Source of the DNA: Platycnemis pennipes
Lineage: Eukaryota; Arthropoda; Insecta; Odonata; Platycnemididae
Assembly (NCBI GenBank): GCA_933228895.1
Contig: OW121852.1
Coordinates: forward strand, 108,273,544-108,337,543
DNA: 64,000 nt
Reading direction: 5' to 3'
The notes under the pieces were generated by a model. It was not told the DNA's origin and ran no database searches. It saw nothing but the letters and a program-made list of their open reading frames with translations. Of the stretch, positions 1-9,975 are shown in pieces. Every line of letters starts with the position of its first letter. Within the stretch, counting starts at the first letter, position 1. The position numbers were made by a program, and so were the translations under genes.

Positions 1-738
1 TTTTCATTTTCAATGGCTAAAAGAATATGCACGTTGTATTTCTTTCTAGTGATTGGAGTTCTGGAGAAAAAATGCATTAGTTCGAATCTCGAAGCGGGGA
101 CTTAGCGAAATGTGCGAAAGTCAAGTGCGGTAAATAAGGGCTGGGGATTATCAGAAAATAAAAATTTAAACGAGAGAGTTCTACCTCGGAAAGTCTCGTG
201 AATAGGAGCGGAATATCCTTCGAGAAGAAAAGTGGAGGTGGAATCCGTGGGTGTGACGGCATTCAACTCCACGAGGGCTTGTGAAGAGGAGGATGTCATG
301 GAAAGGAAATGATGGAGGGGAAGGTAAATAATACTGAAAATGTCATTCTGAGTTATCCTGAATTGGGAAATGATGTTTCCATGGGATTGTGATGGCATGT
401 ATCCCGAGGTATCTGGAATGGAAGGGGTCCTCTAGGGGATCCGGGAAAGGCCGCTTGTATAAACGCCTTAGATTTGAACAAAACAATAAAAGTGAGGAGG
501 AAGAGTTTTATAATATTGGTAAAAAAAACTAGCACTGAAGTGCAGATATATTTTCCGATAGTCAATGAGGGATGGAAAATTGACTGTATATTGCTGATAC
601 GCAAATTTTGAAACCGAGTTAAAGTGGACAAGGACAATATGGATGCGAATTACGGCAGAGCTCACATATTGGTATCAGTTACCAACCAGCTTAAATTAAA
701 AGGACACTAGCATGATAGACATTTTTGTCATCATAATC
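1..738. other. No recognisable gene or repeat
   Basis: AT-rich sequence with short overlapping open frames on the minus strand that lack splice signals, recognisable domains or coding-like composition. I see nothing supportable before the target-site duplication of the transposon that starts at 743. Confidence 0.5.
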
Positions 739-742
739 AAAT

Positions 743-774
743 GAGGCGTTCAGAATACAAGTGAAGTAAGTCCA
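743..774 (+). repeat. Left terminal inverted repeat of Sola-like element
   Basis: Pairs with 3473-3504 at 28 of 32 positions. The 4-bp target duplication AAAT lies immediately outside at 739-742. Confidence 0.85.
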
Positions 775-954
775 TATTAACTGCTTTCGTGATATTTGGG
801 GTTAAAGATATAAATGAGAATAAAAATCTACGCATGTTTTACGAATCTTAATCTAGGTATTTTGCATAGAAAAAATAGTAACTCGCTCGTTCCATGTGAA
901 TTTCAGTTCATATAACAAACATTTTAAATTATAGTAATTTTTGAAAAATAAATA

Positions 955-982
955 ATGGACTTGCTTCAGTTGTCCACTGAAA
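955..982 (+). repeat. Subterminal repeat of Sola-like element (left side)
   Basis: ATGGACTTGCTTCAGTTG followed by a CACTGAAA-like end. It resembles the terminal motif but is oriented like the right end, as are further copies at 3302-3328 and 3392-3418. Such clustered copies may be transposase binding sites (inference). Confidence 0.5.
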
Positions 983-1178
983 TTTATTGCAAAATATTTA
1001 GTTTCAAAAATAACATTTGTGTTTAACTTCAAAACTTTAACCTTTAATTGACAAAATGCTTCTTTAAGCTACTTTTATGTTTCCATTAGCAGTTATCATT
1101 CAAATTCTTATAATATAAATAATAAATAAAATATAAATATACTTAATATAAATATGATAAAAAAGCATAAAAGTTTAC

Positions 1179-3062
1179 TCATTCACACACAGGGTAATTC
1201 GTCGTTTTTTCATCGTCTACATCATTTTGAGTGACCTGTGATTGACGAGTGCTTGAAATGCAAGGAATATTTTTGAAGTACGCGTGGTGAATGGGAGGAA
1301 TAAAAGGCAGTAGATCCAATATATCCTTCTTCTTCGCAACTGTAACTGCTCCTCGCTGCATGTAGAGACGATCTTTTTCTGGTAGCTGTTGTGCTGGTCT
1401 TCCTTTACCTTTCTTTCCTAAATTAAGCTCATAAAACTCTATGTCAGGATTAAGGCTGGTCTTGTATTTTACTAAAAATTCGCATCCCTTTTCGTACCTC
1501 AGCCATCGCACTTTAAGCCAGTTAATATTGTGACCATCAAGAGATCTCTTACGGTTCACAATGGCTTCTTCCAAATTTTTGGTTGACAAGAAATCAGTAT
1601 GCCACATTTGAACAATGTTAAAAGAATTTTTCCTCTTAGATTCTTTGACAATGGTAACCCAATCATCTGGCAAATAAATATGTGATACTTTTCTACTCTT
1701 TGCTTCTATCAAGCCAAAGTCTGCATCGTTGGGCCGGTACGAATGTCCTGAAACGAGAAATTTCTGGTCTATCCTTTCTGTGTACATATCAGTTGTTTGT
1801 AATAGTTTCTTCAATGCAAGTGCCATTTTTATATTCCGATTTTGTCCAGTGCAACTGTCGGAATACAATATCACGTGCTTGCAATGTTTTGCATGTTCTT
1901 TCAGATACTTTACTAGACATGATGAAAGATCTTGTGATCCTCTTCCTCCTTCCGTTTCATTCCATATATACATAAAACCATTATTTTCATTAAATGAATT
2001 TATTCCAAAGTCGTAAACATAGAGATTCCTCTATGTTTACTCTATGTATGAGTATCCACTATCCACATCTGTAGCATAGTATGCTACAGATGCGGATAGT
2101 TTTGGAAATGGGAGTGCCTTCTGTAAATCAAAGGTCAGTGCTTAACATTCATCTGAAATATTTGCTGCATCTAATTTTAAACTCTCCCTAGTCTGAGCAG
2201 CTAACGATAACTGCTCTTCTCTTTCCAGCTTCAGGCACATCAGATTAGCTTCATTCCGTTCCACTGAAATCTTTATATTGATGTCATCACAGAAACTGTA
2301 TGTGTCTTTTGAAGAAAGCTTGAAATGGAGATAGAATAATTGTAGTTATAAAATTTTCTCTTTCACTGGTGTTTCCTGTTCTTCAACACATTTCTGTACA
2401 TACATATTGTACAATTTGAAAATAGATTAATTTGGACTTAAGTACTTTCTTTCGGGATTTTTGATTCTAGTGTAATGACTCTGGTAGGCAGGAAACGATA
2501 TTATATGGTTAATGACATCGGTGTCATCAATTTTATTGCCAGGCATCTTCCTGCCACGCGAGTCAACCACTGCAACCACTTCTGGCTTTGACAAACACCG
2601 GTACAGCCGTCCATCCGAAGTCTGAAATTTGCCAAAAAAAATAATTTCCAGACCTGCATACCTTGATTTTAAACCTGCAGGAAATACTTAAATGATGTTG
2701 ATTTCTCATTTGCACAGCAATCCTTGGTCGTTTTCTTTGGACGCTGAATGATTGCACAGCTCCTCGCAGATAAATATTTTGCTGTGAGTGAGTCACCCAG
2801 CACCCAGAAAGAATCAAAAAGTTTCCTACATCGTTTTTCTGTTACTCTTGATGAGCATTTTAATCGACACGAGCAGATAATGCGGTTGAACACTTTTTCT
2901 GGAATCTTTTGCCCTTTCCTGTCAATATATTCCTGTTCAGTATTTCGAAGAACTTTCCTTTTATTTATCATCCAGCACTCCACTTTTCTTGCTCTTTTTC
3001 TCCGTCTAAGCTTTATTTGTGGAATACCCTTCTCTACTATTTATTCCCTTGGCTCTTCAACG
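1179..3062 (-). pseudogene. DUF7869-type transposon protein, frameshifted
   Basis: Read on the minus strand, one protein family can be followed across the element. It starts with a basic N-terminal part (KLRRKRARKVECW, NKRKVLRNTEQEY), then a cysteine-rich stretch (CSCRLKC, LFDSFWVLGD). The middle block includes VINHIISFPAYQSHYTR and RKYLSP, followed by LYNMYVQKCVEEQETP. A lysine/glutamate-rich helix precedes FDLQKALPFPKLSASVAYY. The intact 264-aa C-terminal ORF at 1179-1973 carries WNETEGGRGSQD, LYSDSCTGQNRN and SGHSYRPNDADFG. The D, GQN and H/D positions look like an RNase-H-fold nuclease core (inference). Stops occur near the N-terminus, after KYFLQV, after RKYLSPN, after VKEKIL and in the 2013-2100 insertion, and there is a one-base frame shift in a T-run near 2640. 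The protein is not functional as read. Confidence 0.75.
2013..2100. repeat. Two adjacent small palindromes inside the transposon ORF
   Basis: Perfect 12-bp arms at 2013-2024 and 2029-2040 flank a 4-nt loop. Next to them, arms 2058-2078 and 2080-2100 match at 20 of 21 positions around one base. Each copies the adjacent coding sequence in inverted orientation and together they interrupt the protein between VAYY and NLYVYDFG with stop codons. Confidence 0.85.
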
Positions 3063-3472
3063 AATAAAATATATAGAAAAAATTACTTTTACTAATTGTG
3101 AAGGATATGCTTTACTATAGGTTCCAAAAAGATTATTTAACCTTAAAACATACACACAAATTAAATAATTGGTAAAAATGTGAGCTTCGTTTCAATATAC
3201 TTTTTGAAACTTACCTTCAATTCCTTCTGAAAACCCTTATTTGTCCATATTATTCATTTTCTTGCGTTATACCAGAAAAATATCGCAGTACCATATGCAG
3301 TATGGACTTGCTTCACTTGTATTCTGAAATAATTACCAGTTTCTTCGGTAGTCAAGTAAAGTCCTGCCACCTGGAGACAAATAGCTCAACTATGGACTTC
3401 ATTCACTAGTATCCTAAAACAGGCTCATATTGAAGAGTATAATACGCCTTAGTTCGGCAAAATTATAAAAAT

Positions 3473-3504
3473 TGGACTTACACCACTTGTATTCTGAGTG
3501 CCTC
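3473..3504 (-). repeat. Right terminal inverted repeat of Sola-like element
   Basis: Inverted counterpart of 743-774. It is followed directly by the second AAAT target duplication at 3505-3508. Confidence 0.85.
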
Positions 3505-3508
3505 AAAT

Positions 3509-4109
3509 ACAACTAGACGAAAAAAGAAACATTTGCAAGGAGAACATTTTTTGAGGAAATTAAAAGTTTTTTTTAATTGCGAGAAAAAAAAGCTTTAAAA
3601 TTGAAAATTATAGATAATCAGTTTCAAATACAAATCCAGTCATTACAATGGAATTTTGATAGGAGACTATGATAAAAAAAGGATAGAAAGAAATACTAAT
3701 AAGGATCGTGAGAATGAAGTAGACAACTTTGTATAATAGAGATGAAAAAATATTTTCATCTGAAAAATTTACGAGTGGGTGAAAGTAAAATTTTAGAAAG
3801 GCAATAAAATAGCAGCAAAAATTAAAAATGCTTACTACTTCAAAAAGTGCAGCAACAGTGAGAATGGGGAAATCTCTTCAGATATGGTAATAAATCATTC
3901 GGTGCTTCTTGAAATTCTACGAAAGATAATGTGATAGAGAGAGAAGCTAAATTGAACAGATTGCAGTGATATTTGGAGGAAATTAACTATGGAATTTTAT
4001 AATTTAAAATGATACATTCATGTTGAAATTCGCGTCACCAGCCTTTAATATGCACCAATGCGTATTAGTCCATCACTCTAGGGAAAAACCTGCATATATT
4101 TTTAATCTT
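3509..4109. other. No recognisable feature
   Basis: AT-rich sequence without long open frames, splice-flanked exons or similarity to the repeats found elsewhere in this window. Confidence 0.5.
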
Positions 4110-4285
4110 CATAATATTGGGTCAAGAATAACAAGATTATTTTAACGCAGCTCTCTACGTGATTCTCCAATCAGCTAACCTCTTCATAGCATCACAGTTC
4201 AATTCTCTTTTCAGTCCTTCACAACTTGCGCTATATATTTCACGCGAAGTATTCCTTTTCCATTCTTCCCATTCACTGATCATTG
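4110..4285 (-). mobile_element. RTE-like LINE 3' tail fragment
   Basis: Resembles the 3' ends at 46943-47100 and 23153-23250: the segment ACGCAGCTCTCTACGTGATT, then AGCTAACCTCTTCAT, then CCTTCACAACTTGCGC with the same spacing. On this strand it reads tail first, so the element lies on the minus strand. No coding part is retained. It abuts the CR1-like LINE that starts near 4290. Confidence 0.5.
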
Positions 4286-5284
4286 TAAATTATAAAATGT
4301 TTAAATCCACTGCAAAGACAGCCGTTAGAAACAAATTCACAAAATTAAAAAAAACACTGGGGGAACAATTAAAAGAAAATCTAAAAGTCTTCTGGTTGTA
4401 TGTAAGAGAGATATACAAGACAATAAGTCTGCCGTCAATTCGCTTAAAACTGAAAAGGGGGAAAAAGCAACACTCATGACAAAGATATTATATCAAACTC
4501 CTTCTTCAAAACAATTTTTTAAATACCTTAAGGGGATTCAAGCGTCGTCTTACCTGACCTCTTTCAGCGGCTGATGCCACCAATTAATATTTCTTGTAAT
4601 GGCTTAGAAAAGTTCCATAAAGAAATAAGCCTCAACATATTCCCTGGCCTTTATCAAATTTCCTCACGCGCATATAGAGAGTCAGCTTCCGACAATATCC
4701 AAAAATATGATCCTACCTGGAAATAATATTTAATAAATCTCTGACCAAACACATGGTACATACAAAAGGATTGGAAAACTGCATGTTGTAACAACTGCAT
4801 AATGTAACAATCATGTTTAAATATGGCGATAAGGAGCCGCCATCTAACAACCAACCTATATCTATCACATCCATCTCATGCAAGGTCCTGGAATATATAA
4901 TTGTCAGTTCAGTTATGGGACAAATAGATAGCCAGGATTTATTGACCAATATTCAGAATGGCTACCAGAAGAGCAGATCATTCGAAACACAAGTTGCACA
5001 CTTTTCTCACGATATTTTAGCTTCAGGCGAAAATAATATTCCATTGAATGCTACATTTCTCGATTTCAAGAAAGCTTTAGACAAGATGTAGCACAGCAAA
5101 TTACTTGTGAAATTGGAATTTTATGGGTTAGACAGTAATATTACATTATGGATTAGAGATTATGGAGATTTTCTACATGATCGCGTGCAAAGAGTCATTT
5201 TAACCCTGTTACCTATCCGGCAATTGAAGTCACTTCGGGTATGCCTCATGGTTGTATCATAGGCTACTCTCCTTTTCCATCTTA

Positions 5285-5917
5285 CGAGGGTTGTCCGTAA
5301 AATAAGGTTCCCAAGGCGCTGTAATCGCGACGAACGCTTTCGCGCGGAATCTGGTAACGCGATCGGGTAGCTTGGTACTTCCACTCCAAATCCCTAGCCT
5401 TAGAGCTGTCTTCGACGCGCTGTCTTCCCTTGGCAGCCGTTCAACATAGAGCTACCACTCGCTTCTCCCGCCAGGTGTAAATTGCGTTCTATGATTCGTT
5501 TTTTGTGTGCAAAATACATTGCACCGATGGACATTCATTCCCAGCTGTTTGAATTCTACGGAGAAAAGTGTATGAGCTGTACAACACGTACGAAAATGGT
5601 GCAACGAGTTCAAAGACGGGCGCACAGACGTCCATGATGAGCAGCGTTCCGGACGGCCATCTGTTTCTGACGAAACGATTGCAAAAGTGGAAGAAACAAT
5701 GCTTAAAGATCGAAGGGTAACTGTTTGAGAGCTCTGCGAATTGATCCCTGAGGTCGGTAGAACCTGTATTGACACGATTTAGACATATCGTTTAGGGTAT
5801 TCTAAGGTTTGAGCAAGGAGGGTCCCAAGAATGCCTACGGAAAATCACAAACGGTCCTCTCGTCCGCACACCACGCTTGTGACAACAACGGGAACCTTAT
5901 TTTACGGACAACCCTTG
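5285..5917 (+). mobile_element. Internally deleted mariner element with TA duplication
   Basis: 28-bp inverted repeats at 5285-5312 and 5890-5917 match at 27 positions (CGAGGGTTGTCCGTAAAATA and its inverted partner). TA dinucleotides flank both ends (5283-5284 and 5918-5919), the Tc1/mariner target duplication. At 633 bp it is about half the length of a full mariner. The N-terminal DNA-binding part of the transposase remains, while the DD34D catalytic part is missing. It inserted into the reverse transcriptase of LINE A; removing it rejoins the coding blocks on either side. Confidence 0.9.
5587..5790 (+). pseudogene. Mariner transposase N-terminal remnant
   Basis: One frame reads WCNEFKDGRTDVHDEQRSG, then RPSVSDETIAKVEETMLKD, then after a stop ELCELIPEVG. 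This is the familiar linker between the two helix-turn-helix parts of mariner transposase (WF..GR..v.D..R.GRP). Upstream sequence (YGEKC) is in another frame, so at least one frame shift is present, and the catalytic domain is deleted. Confidence 0.8.
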
Positions 5918-6886
5918 TACATAAATGGTACCAATAATGTGGTAAAAAGTAAGCTTCGTCTATTTGCCGATGACGTGGTAGTGTACAAAGAAATTCGTAG
6001 CCCAAACAATAAAGAATCTTTAAACAATGGCCTAGAAGTAAATTAAAACTAGTATGATGTATGGAAGCTGGTGTTAAATTTGAAAAAAAAGTGTAGCAAT
6101 GAATTTTCGGAAAAAATAGGTCTCCTCCTAACACCTGCTACATTAAACACATACGTGAATTAATTGCTCAAGCTAATCCTAGACTGGGATTTATCAAAAG
6201 AGTACTGGGCAAATGTGACGATCATATACGAGAAATTTTCCTGACTCCTGAATTAATTTTTCCTTGTTAGACTTCATTTGGAATGCGTTGCAAGTATATG
6301 GGATCCTTAAGAAACGAACTGGAATGTGTGCAGCGAAGATGGTCAAGGTTTGTAAAGGTATGATAATTATACCAGCTTAACTAGGATATTAGATGAACTA
6401 AAATAGGAATTATAATCAGACCGTAAGTTGAAATTTAGACTTAACTCCTAATTAAATTCAATGACAATATTTTCACTAATGACATCAAAAACATTTTGCC
6501 GACTTCAACTTACTATGGTAGACTGGATCATGATCATAAAAATAGAGAAATCGATCGCCGAACCGACAGATTTTTAATCTTTCTTCCCTCGGGCAATAAG
6601 GGATACGAATAACTGTAAATATATTCAATAGGATATATACATATGTACTCCAGCGTGGCTACCCGGAAAACCTTCTTCACAATAAAATCATTAGCACTCC
6701 CCCACCCCCAAATCTCCCTCTACAAAGGCTTCCCACAGCCTGTCGCTATGTACCACCTTCTTTCCAGGCGTCCAGGCCCTCAATCCTATACTTAAGGACC
6801 TTCACTCCATCCTCCTGAGCAATAAATGCACCGCCAGTATATTTCCTACCCCGCCCTCCCTCACTTTCAAACGCCCCGCCAACCTG

Positions 6887-6928
6887 TCCATTATGCTAAA
6901 TTCCACTAATGGATTTTAGCATAATGGA
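6887..6928. repeat. 14-bp-arm palindrome inside PLE coding sequence
   Basis: TCCATTATGCTAAA at 6887-6900 and its exact inverse at 6915-6928 surround 14 nt. It breaks the linker coding sequence and brings in a stop codon. Confidence 0.8.
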
Positions 6929-7032
6929 GCTCCCTCCCCAGGACCATTTCCGCCCCCAAAAACAAGCCCTCCCCATGCCACCGTCCGAGATGCAAAACCT
7001 GTCCGATTTTCACATCACCTCCTCCCACTGCC

Positions 7033-7350
7033 TTGCTTCCAACACCTCCCCCCTCCACCTGCACCTCCAGCCATGTAGTCTACCGGCTACAATGTAAACA
7101 CTGCCCAGCATTCTACATTGGTGAATCCTCTACACCACTCAACATTAGGATCTATAACCACCGCTCCTCGTGCAATGACCCCTCTCATTGTCAGTCATGT
7201 TCTCTTTCCGGGGCACAACACTCCTTCAGCCACGAGAAATCATTTAACAATTGTTTTAAAGTGTCTGTTTTGGCTTTCCTCCACTCGGTAGCATCTACAC
7301 TTAAACTAAATTCCATAGAAGCTGCCTACACTTGGCTTTTGAAAGCATAA
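7033..7350 (+). pseudogene. GIY-YIG endonuclease domain of PLE C
   Basis: 105-aa open frame. VVYRLQCKHCPAFYIGES is the GIY-YIG core (first motif as VVY, second as FYIG), followed by LNIRIYNHRSSC with the conserved arginine, then SLSGAQHSFSHEKSFNNCF and the end motif SIEAAYTWLLKA typical of PLE C-termini. The start codon is not the true start because the frame continues from upstream linker sequence. It would act as the DNA-nicking domain in retrotransposition; here it is only a fragment. Confidence 0.75.
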
Positions 7351-7675
7351 AATCCCCCGGGTCTCAATGTAAGTCATTCATCGTCCATTCCCCTATTCAT
7401 TTCCAACCCCCTCCCCTGTCCTCCCACACAGGAGATCACTCCTCCAGCTGAAGAAGGGTTCGTGACTCGAAAGCTCCAAAGCGCAGTGGACACCAGGCTC
7501 TCCATGGGTCATCTACTGGTAAGTGTTCACTGATTATCCTCTATAGTATATTATATACACGCACAAGCAGTATATCAAATCATAGTATACGTAGTTGTTG
7601 CAAGTTGGAGTATGCTAACTCAACAAACAGCATGTTTGTGAATTTTTGCTTTGCTAATATGATATTTATTTAATA

Positions 7676-9003
7676 CTAGCATACCTGCTGCCTGCTTTGC
7701 AGGCAGCCTGTCTGGTTTGATCTTGAGGTGAACTTTGTGTTTTTACTTTATTTTTGCACTACTCAAGTGGGAGCAGGGGGAAATGTGGGTGTGTATTTGT
7801 TTCCCAAAAATGAAAACAATTTTCGGAGAAAGTGGCAATGATCACCGTTTTCGCAGGATAAGTGTTTGAAGTTCGTGACCCTTAAGCTCACATCTACCCA
7901 TAATTAAATATTTGGGAGTGAAAAAATTCATATTTTTCATTCCTCTATGCAATTCTCACTGTAGTGGACTGAGGAGAGTACCATTTTTGAAACACAGTCA
8001 CTCCGACGATCGGTGAGTCATTGCTGCAAAGATAAAGATAAAAATTCCGCCATCTATCATATCGCGAGATTTACAGGACCTTAAGATAATTATATATATC
8101 TTTTACGTGGAGATATAAGTGAATGTTTTATTTTCAATTGATAAAAAACGGAATGGTTTGGGTGTAGGACAACAACCATTGACAATTTTAAAATGGAGGG
8201 TGTATGTTTTTCAAATTAACCTGCTGGTTTAGCAACAAACATTAATGCAAAATAAACGTTATATAACCTTATTTGAACTATTAGAAAAGTTATTCAAAAC
8301 ACCTAGCTTTGAAATTCACACATCATACACAAGATTGGGGACGGTAGGCAAAATTTGTTCTATTTCAGTATCTGTACATCGAAAACGTCAATTAATATTT
8401 TCATACTTACAAAATTGATAGATGAAACCAATTCCTTCCTTCAACTTCTTCAATCCAATTTTTGTCCCTTTACCAAAAACGTAAATTGGTGTTCATCAAA
8501 AACGACCAAACAACTCCATATAACTTTTCCATTACTACAAAAACGTAAACACATTTACTTTGCAACGTAAACAAAATTGCATAGCAACTGGTTTCCCATG
8601 TTAAAGATAGGGAAAACACCTTTTTTCATGATTAAATTTTCACAATTTTTGGTCAAAAAACGAAAATATAAATACGCCTAAGCAATGTGCCCACCTTTCT
8701 TCTTTCAAATGACACCACTCCCACTTCCATCCGACCCGTGCCTTCGGAGATTACCTCAAATTAATGAACCAACCTCGAGCGCTGTACAGACAACTGCCTT
8801 CCACGAACCACGTTTTTTGCATTTTTCTCTGCACTACAAACTGCTAAAAATCCAAAACTACTACCAAATCATACAGACAGAGAATCCACACTCAACGCAC
8901 CAAACCTCACTCTTTTAGCTCAAAACTTGGGGGAGAACAAAACAAAACGGATACAGAATGACTGACTGACTGGCTGACATGCTACAAAATTAATATATAT
9001 AGA
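7676..9003. repeat. Possible non-autonomous element, unclassified
   Basis: The left side has a short palindrome (CTGCCTGCTTTGCAGGCAG at about 7692-7710) after TAATACTAGCAT. The right side has a GACTGACTGACT run followed by GACATGCTACAAAATTAATA. The two ends are weakly inverse to each other (ATTTAATACTAGCAT against a similar inverted string). No coding capacity was found. Boundaries and class are guesses. Confidence 0.25.
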
Positions 9004-9074
9004 TTGTTATGTTTTGAAAAGAATATAGTAACTAGTCCTTTTTAAGCATGATATGTAATGCACGTTCCGTGTGA

Positions 9075-9133
9075 ATTCACCTCCTGCCACACATCTTTAC
9101 GGTGGCTGCAGGGTATAAAGTAGATGTAGACAG
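9075..9133 (+). mobile_element. CR1-like LINE 3' hairpin tail
   Basis: TTCACCTCCTGCCACACATC then GGTGGCTGCAGGGTATAAAG then TAGATGTAGA. CCTGCCAC pairs with GTGGCTGCAGG to form a stem. This matches the 3' terminus of the LINE family in this window. Confidence 0.7.
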
Positions 9134-9975
9134 GTAGAAGAGCAAGAGTAGAAATGGTGGTTCAGAAAAGAGGGCATAGAAGTTCCATAAAGTTCTACCT
9201 TGATCGGATGAACACCCAGCATTTTCAGTCTAAGCCGCTCACACAAAGCAGGTTTCTTGTTTTCCGGCTACTGGCTCTGGTCTACACCGACAATAGTCAA
9301 AATGCAACTGTGTACCTTAATGAAGGAGGACACAGTAAAGGCAGATTCATTATTTTCGGCTCCGGCTACCTGCGCGGGGAAAAGTCGCGGCAATGAACTA
9401 ATGGCAAACACAAAGAAAGCAGGTTTCTGGTTTCCCCCTTAGTGTAAGAGCGGAGACCATGCGAAGTGCTACAAGTGCTAAATGTTGGAATTCTAGCGGT
9501 ATCTTTTATGAGGAGAATTAAGCAGTAGGTATCTTGTATTCTACCGGCCGCGGTTGCCAGGTAATTAACGCACTTGCTTGGAAACCCAAAACGATATAAT
9601 CTTAGCCCTCATAGTACCTATCACCAAACCGAACCCATTACCTTGGATTCTATCCTCTCCCCATTACCCGTTTCCTTTTTACGGACTGAAACTCAGTAAC
9701 CGTTAATTTGCAACCTAGCTCACATACCTACCACAATATTATTACGCTTCGAATTTTCATGGTCGAGCGAAATTTTCATTCCACTAGTATAGGCATCCAT
9801 ATAAAAATTTTCTGGTTTTCAACTAACACTTAGTAACGTTCCAATTCACTGGGAATGACAAGAACTCCAGAAATCGTTTAGCTACACCAATATTTTTCAG
9901 CTCCCTTGATTTTAGCCAGCAATTAATTATTTGCATCAACTGAGAAATCTTAAATTCTCCTCAAGGTTGGTTATT
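9134..9975. other. Unidentified sequence with a short direct repeat
   Basis: Contains AAAGCAGGTTTCT twice (near 9245 and 9416) with nearby mixed GC content, and otherwise no recognisable gene. Open frames at 9154-9442 show no family motif. Confidence 0.3.

Larger units (their letters stand above)
743..3504 (-). mobile_element. Sola-like DNA transposon, complete ends, 2762 bp
   Basis: Both ends are visible. The left end begins GAGGCGTTCAGAATACAAGT and the right end, read on the other strand, begins GAGGCACTCAGAATACAAGT. The 32-bp inverted repeats (743-774 and 3473-3504) match at 28 positions. The element is flanked by the identical 4-bp direct repeat AAAT at 739-742 and 3505-3508. Extra copies of the terminal motif (ATGGACTT followed by CACTTGTATTCTGAAA or a variant) lie inside at about 955-982, 3302-3328 and 3392-3418, so it has subterminal repeats. 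The interior encodes a broken DUF7869-type protein on the minus strand. A 4-bp TSD fits the Sola superfamily, but that assignment is inference; the boundaries and TSD are seen directly. Confidence 0.8.
4813..6360 (+). pseudogene. Reverse transcriptase ORF of LINE A, broken
   Basis: The reverse transcriptase coding region of a non-LTR element, split by a 633-bp mariner at 5285-5917. Upstream it reads in frame to 5091 and ends at a stop after DKM; further RT motifs follow in shifted frames. Downstream, frame 5831-6046 carries FADD and YKEI. No single frame covers the domain. Confidence 0.7.
4290..6640 (+). mobile_element. CR1/L2-like LINE A, 5'-truncated, interrupted by mariner
   Basis: A degraded non-LTR retrotransposon. 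Pre-RT sequence is visible at 4313-4479 (the block LKENLKVFWLYVREIYK), then reverse transcriptase from about 4810 (VIPIFKYGDKEPPSNNQPIS), a DFKKALDK block at about 5065-5088, and GMPHGCIIG near 5240. After the mariner the reading resumes with INGTNNVVKSKLRLFADD, the catalytic FADD lying at 5963-5974. C-terminal blocks (RLGFIKRVLGKCDDHIREI, ELECVQRRWSRFVK) run to about 6360, and decayed sequence continues to about 6600. Stops and frame shifts make it inactive. It belongs to the same family as the copies at 9976-10690, 31720-33175, 39890-42243 and 51650-52380. CR1 versus L2 placement is uncertain. Confidence 0.8.
6650..7550 (+). mobile_element. Penelope-like element C, 3' part with GIY-YIG endonuclease
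   Basis: A proline-rich linker encoded from about 6840 (FLPRPPSLTFKRPANL) leads into a GIY-YIG endonuclease block. The untranslated tail follows, containing CTGAAGAAGGGTTCGTGACT near 7450, a motif often seen near PLE ends. The reverse transcriptase is absent or unrecognisable here. The order linker, GIY-YIG, short C-terminus, 3' tail is that of Penelope-like retroelements. The start is approximate because the sequence upstream of 6840 is heavily decayed. Confidence 0.7.

Noticed and set aside
1682..2016. Plus-strand frames of 95-97 codons
   Set aside because: They are antisense shadows of the DUF7869-type ORF, whose conserved motifs lie on the minus strand.
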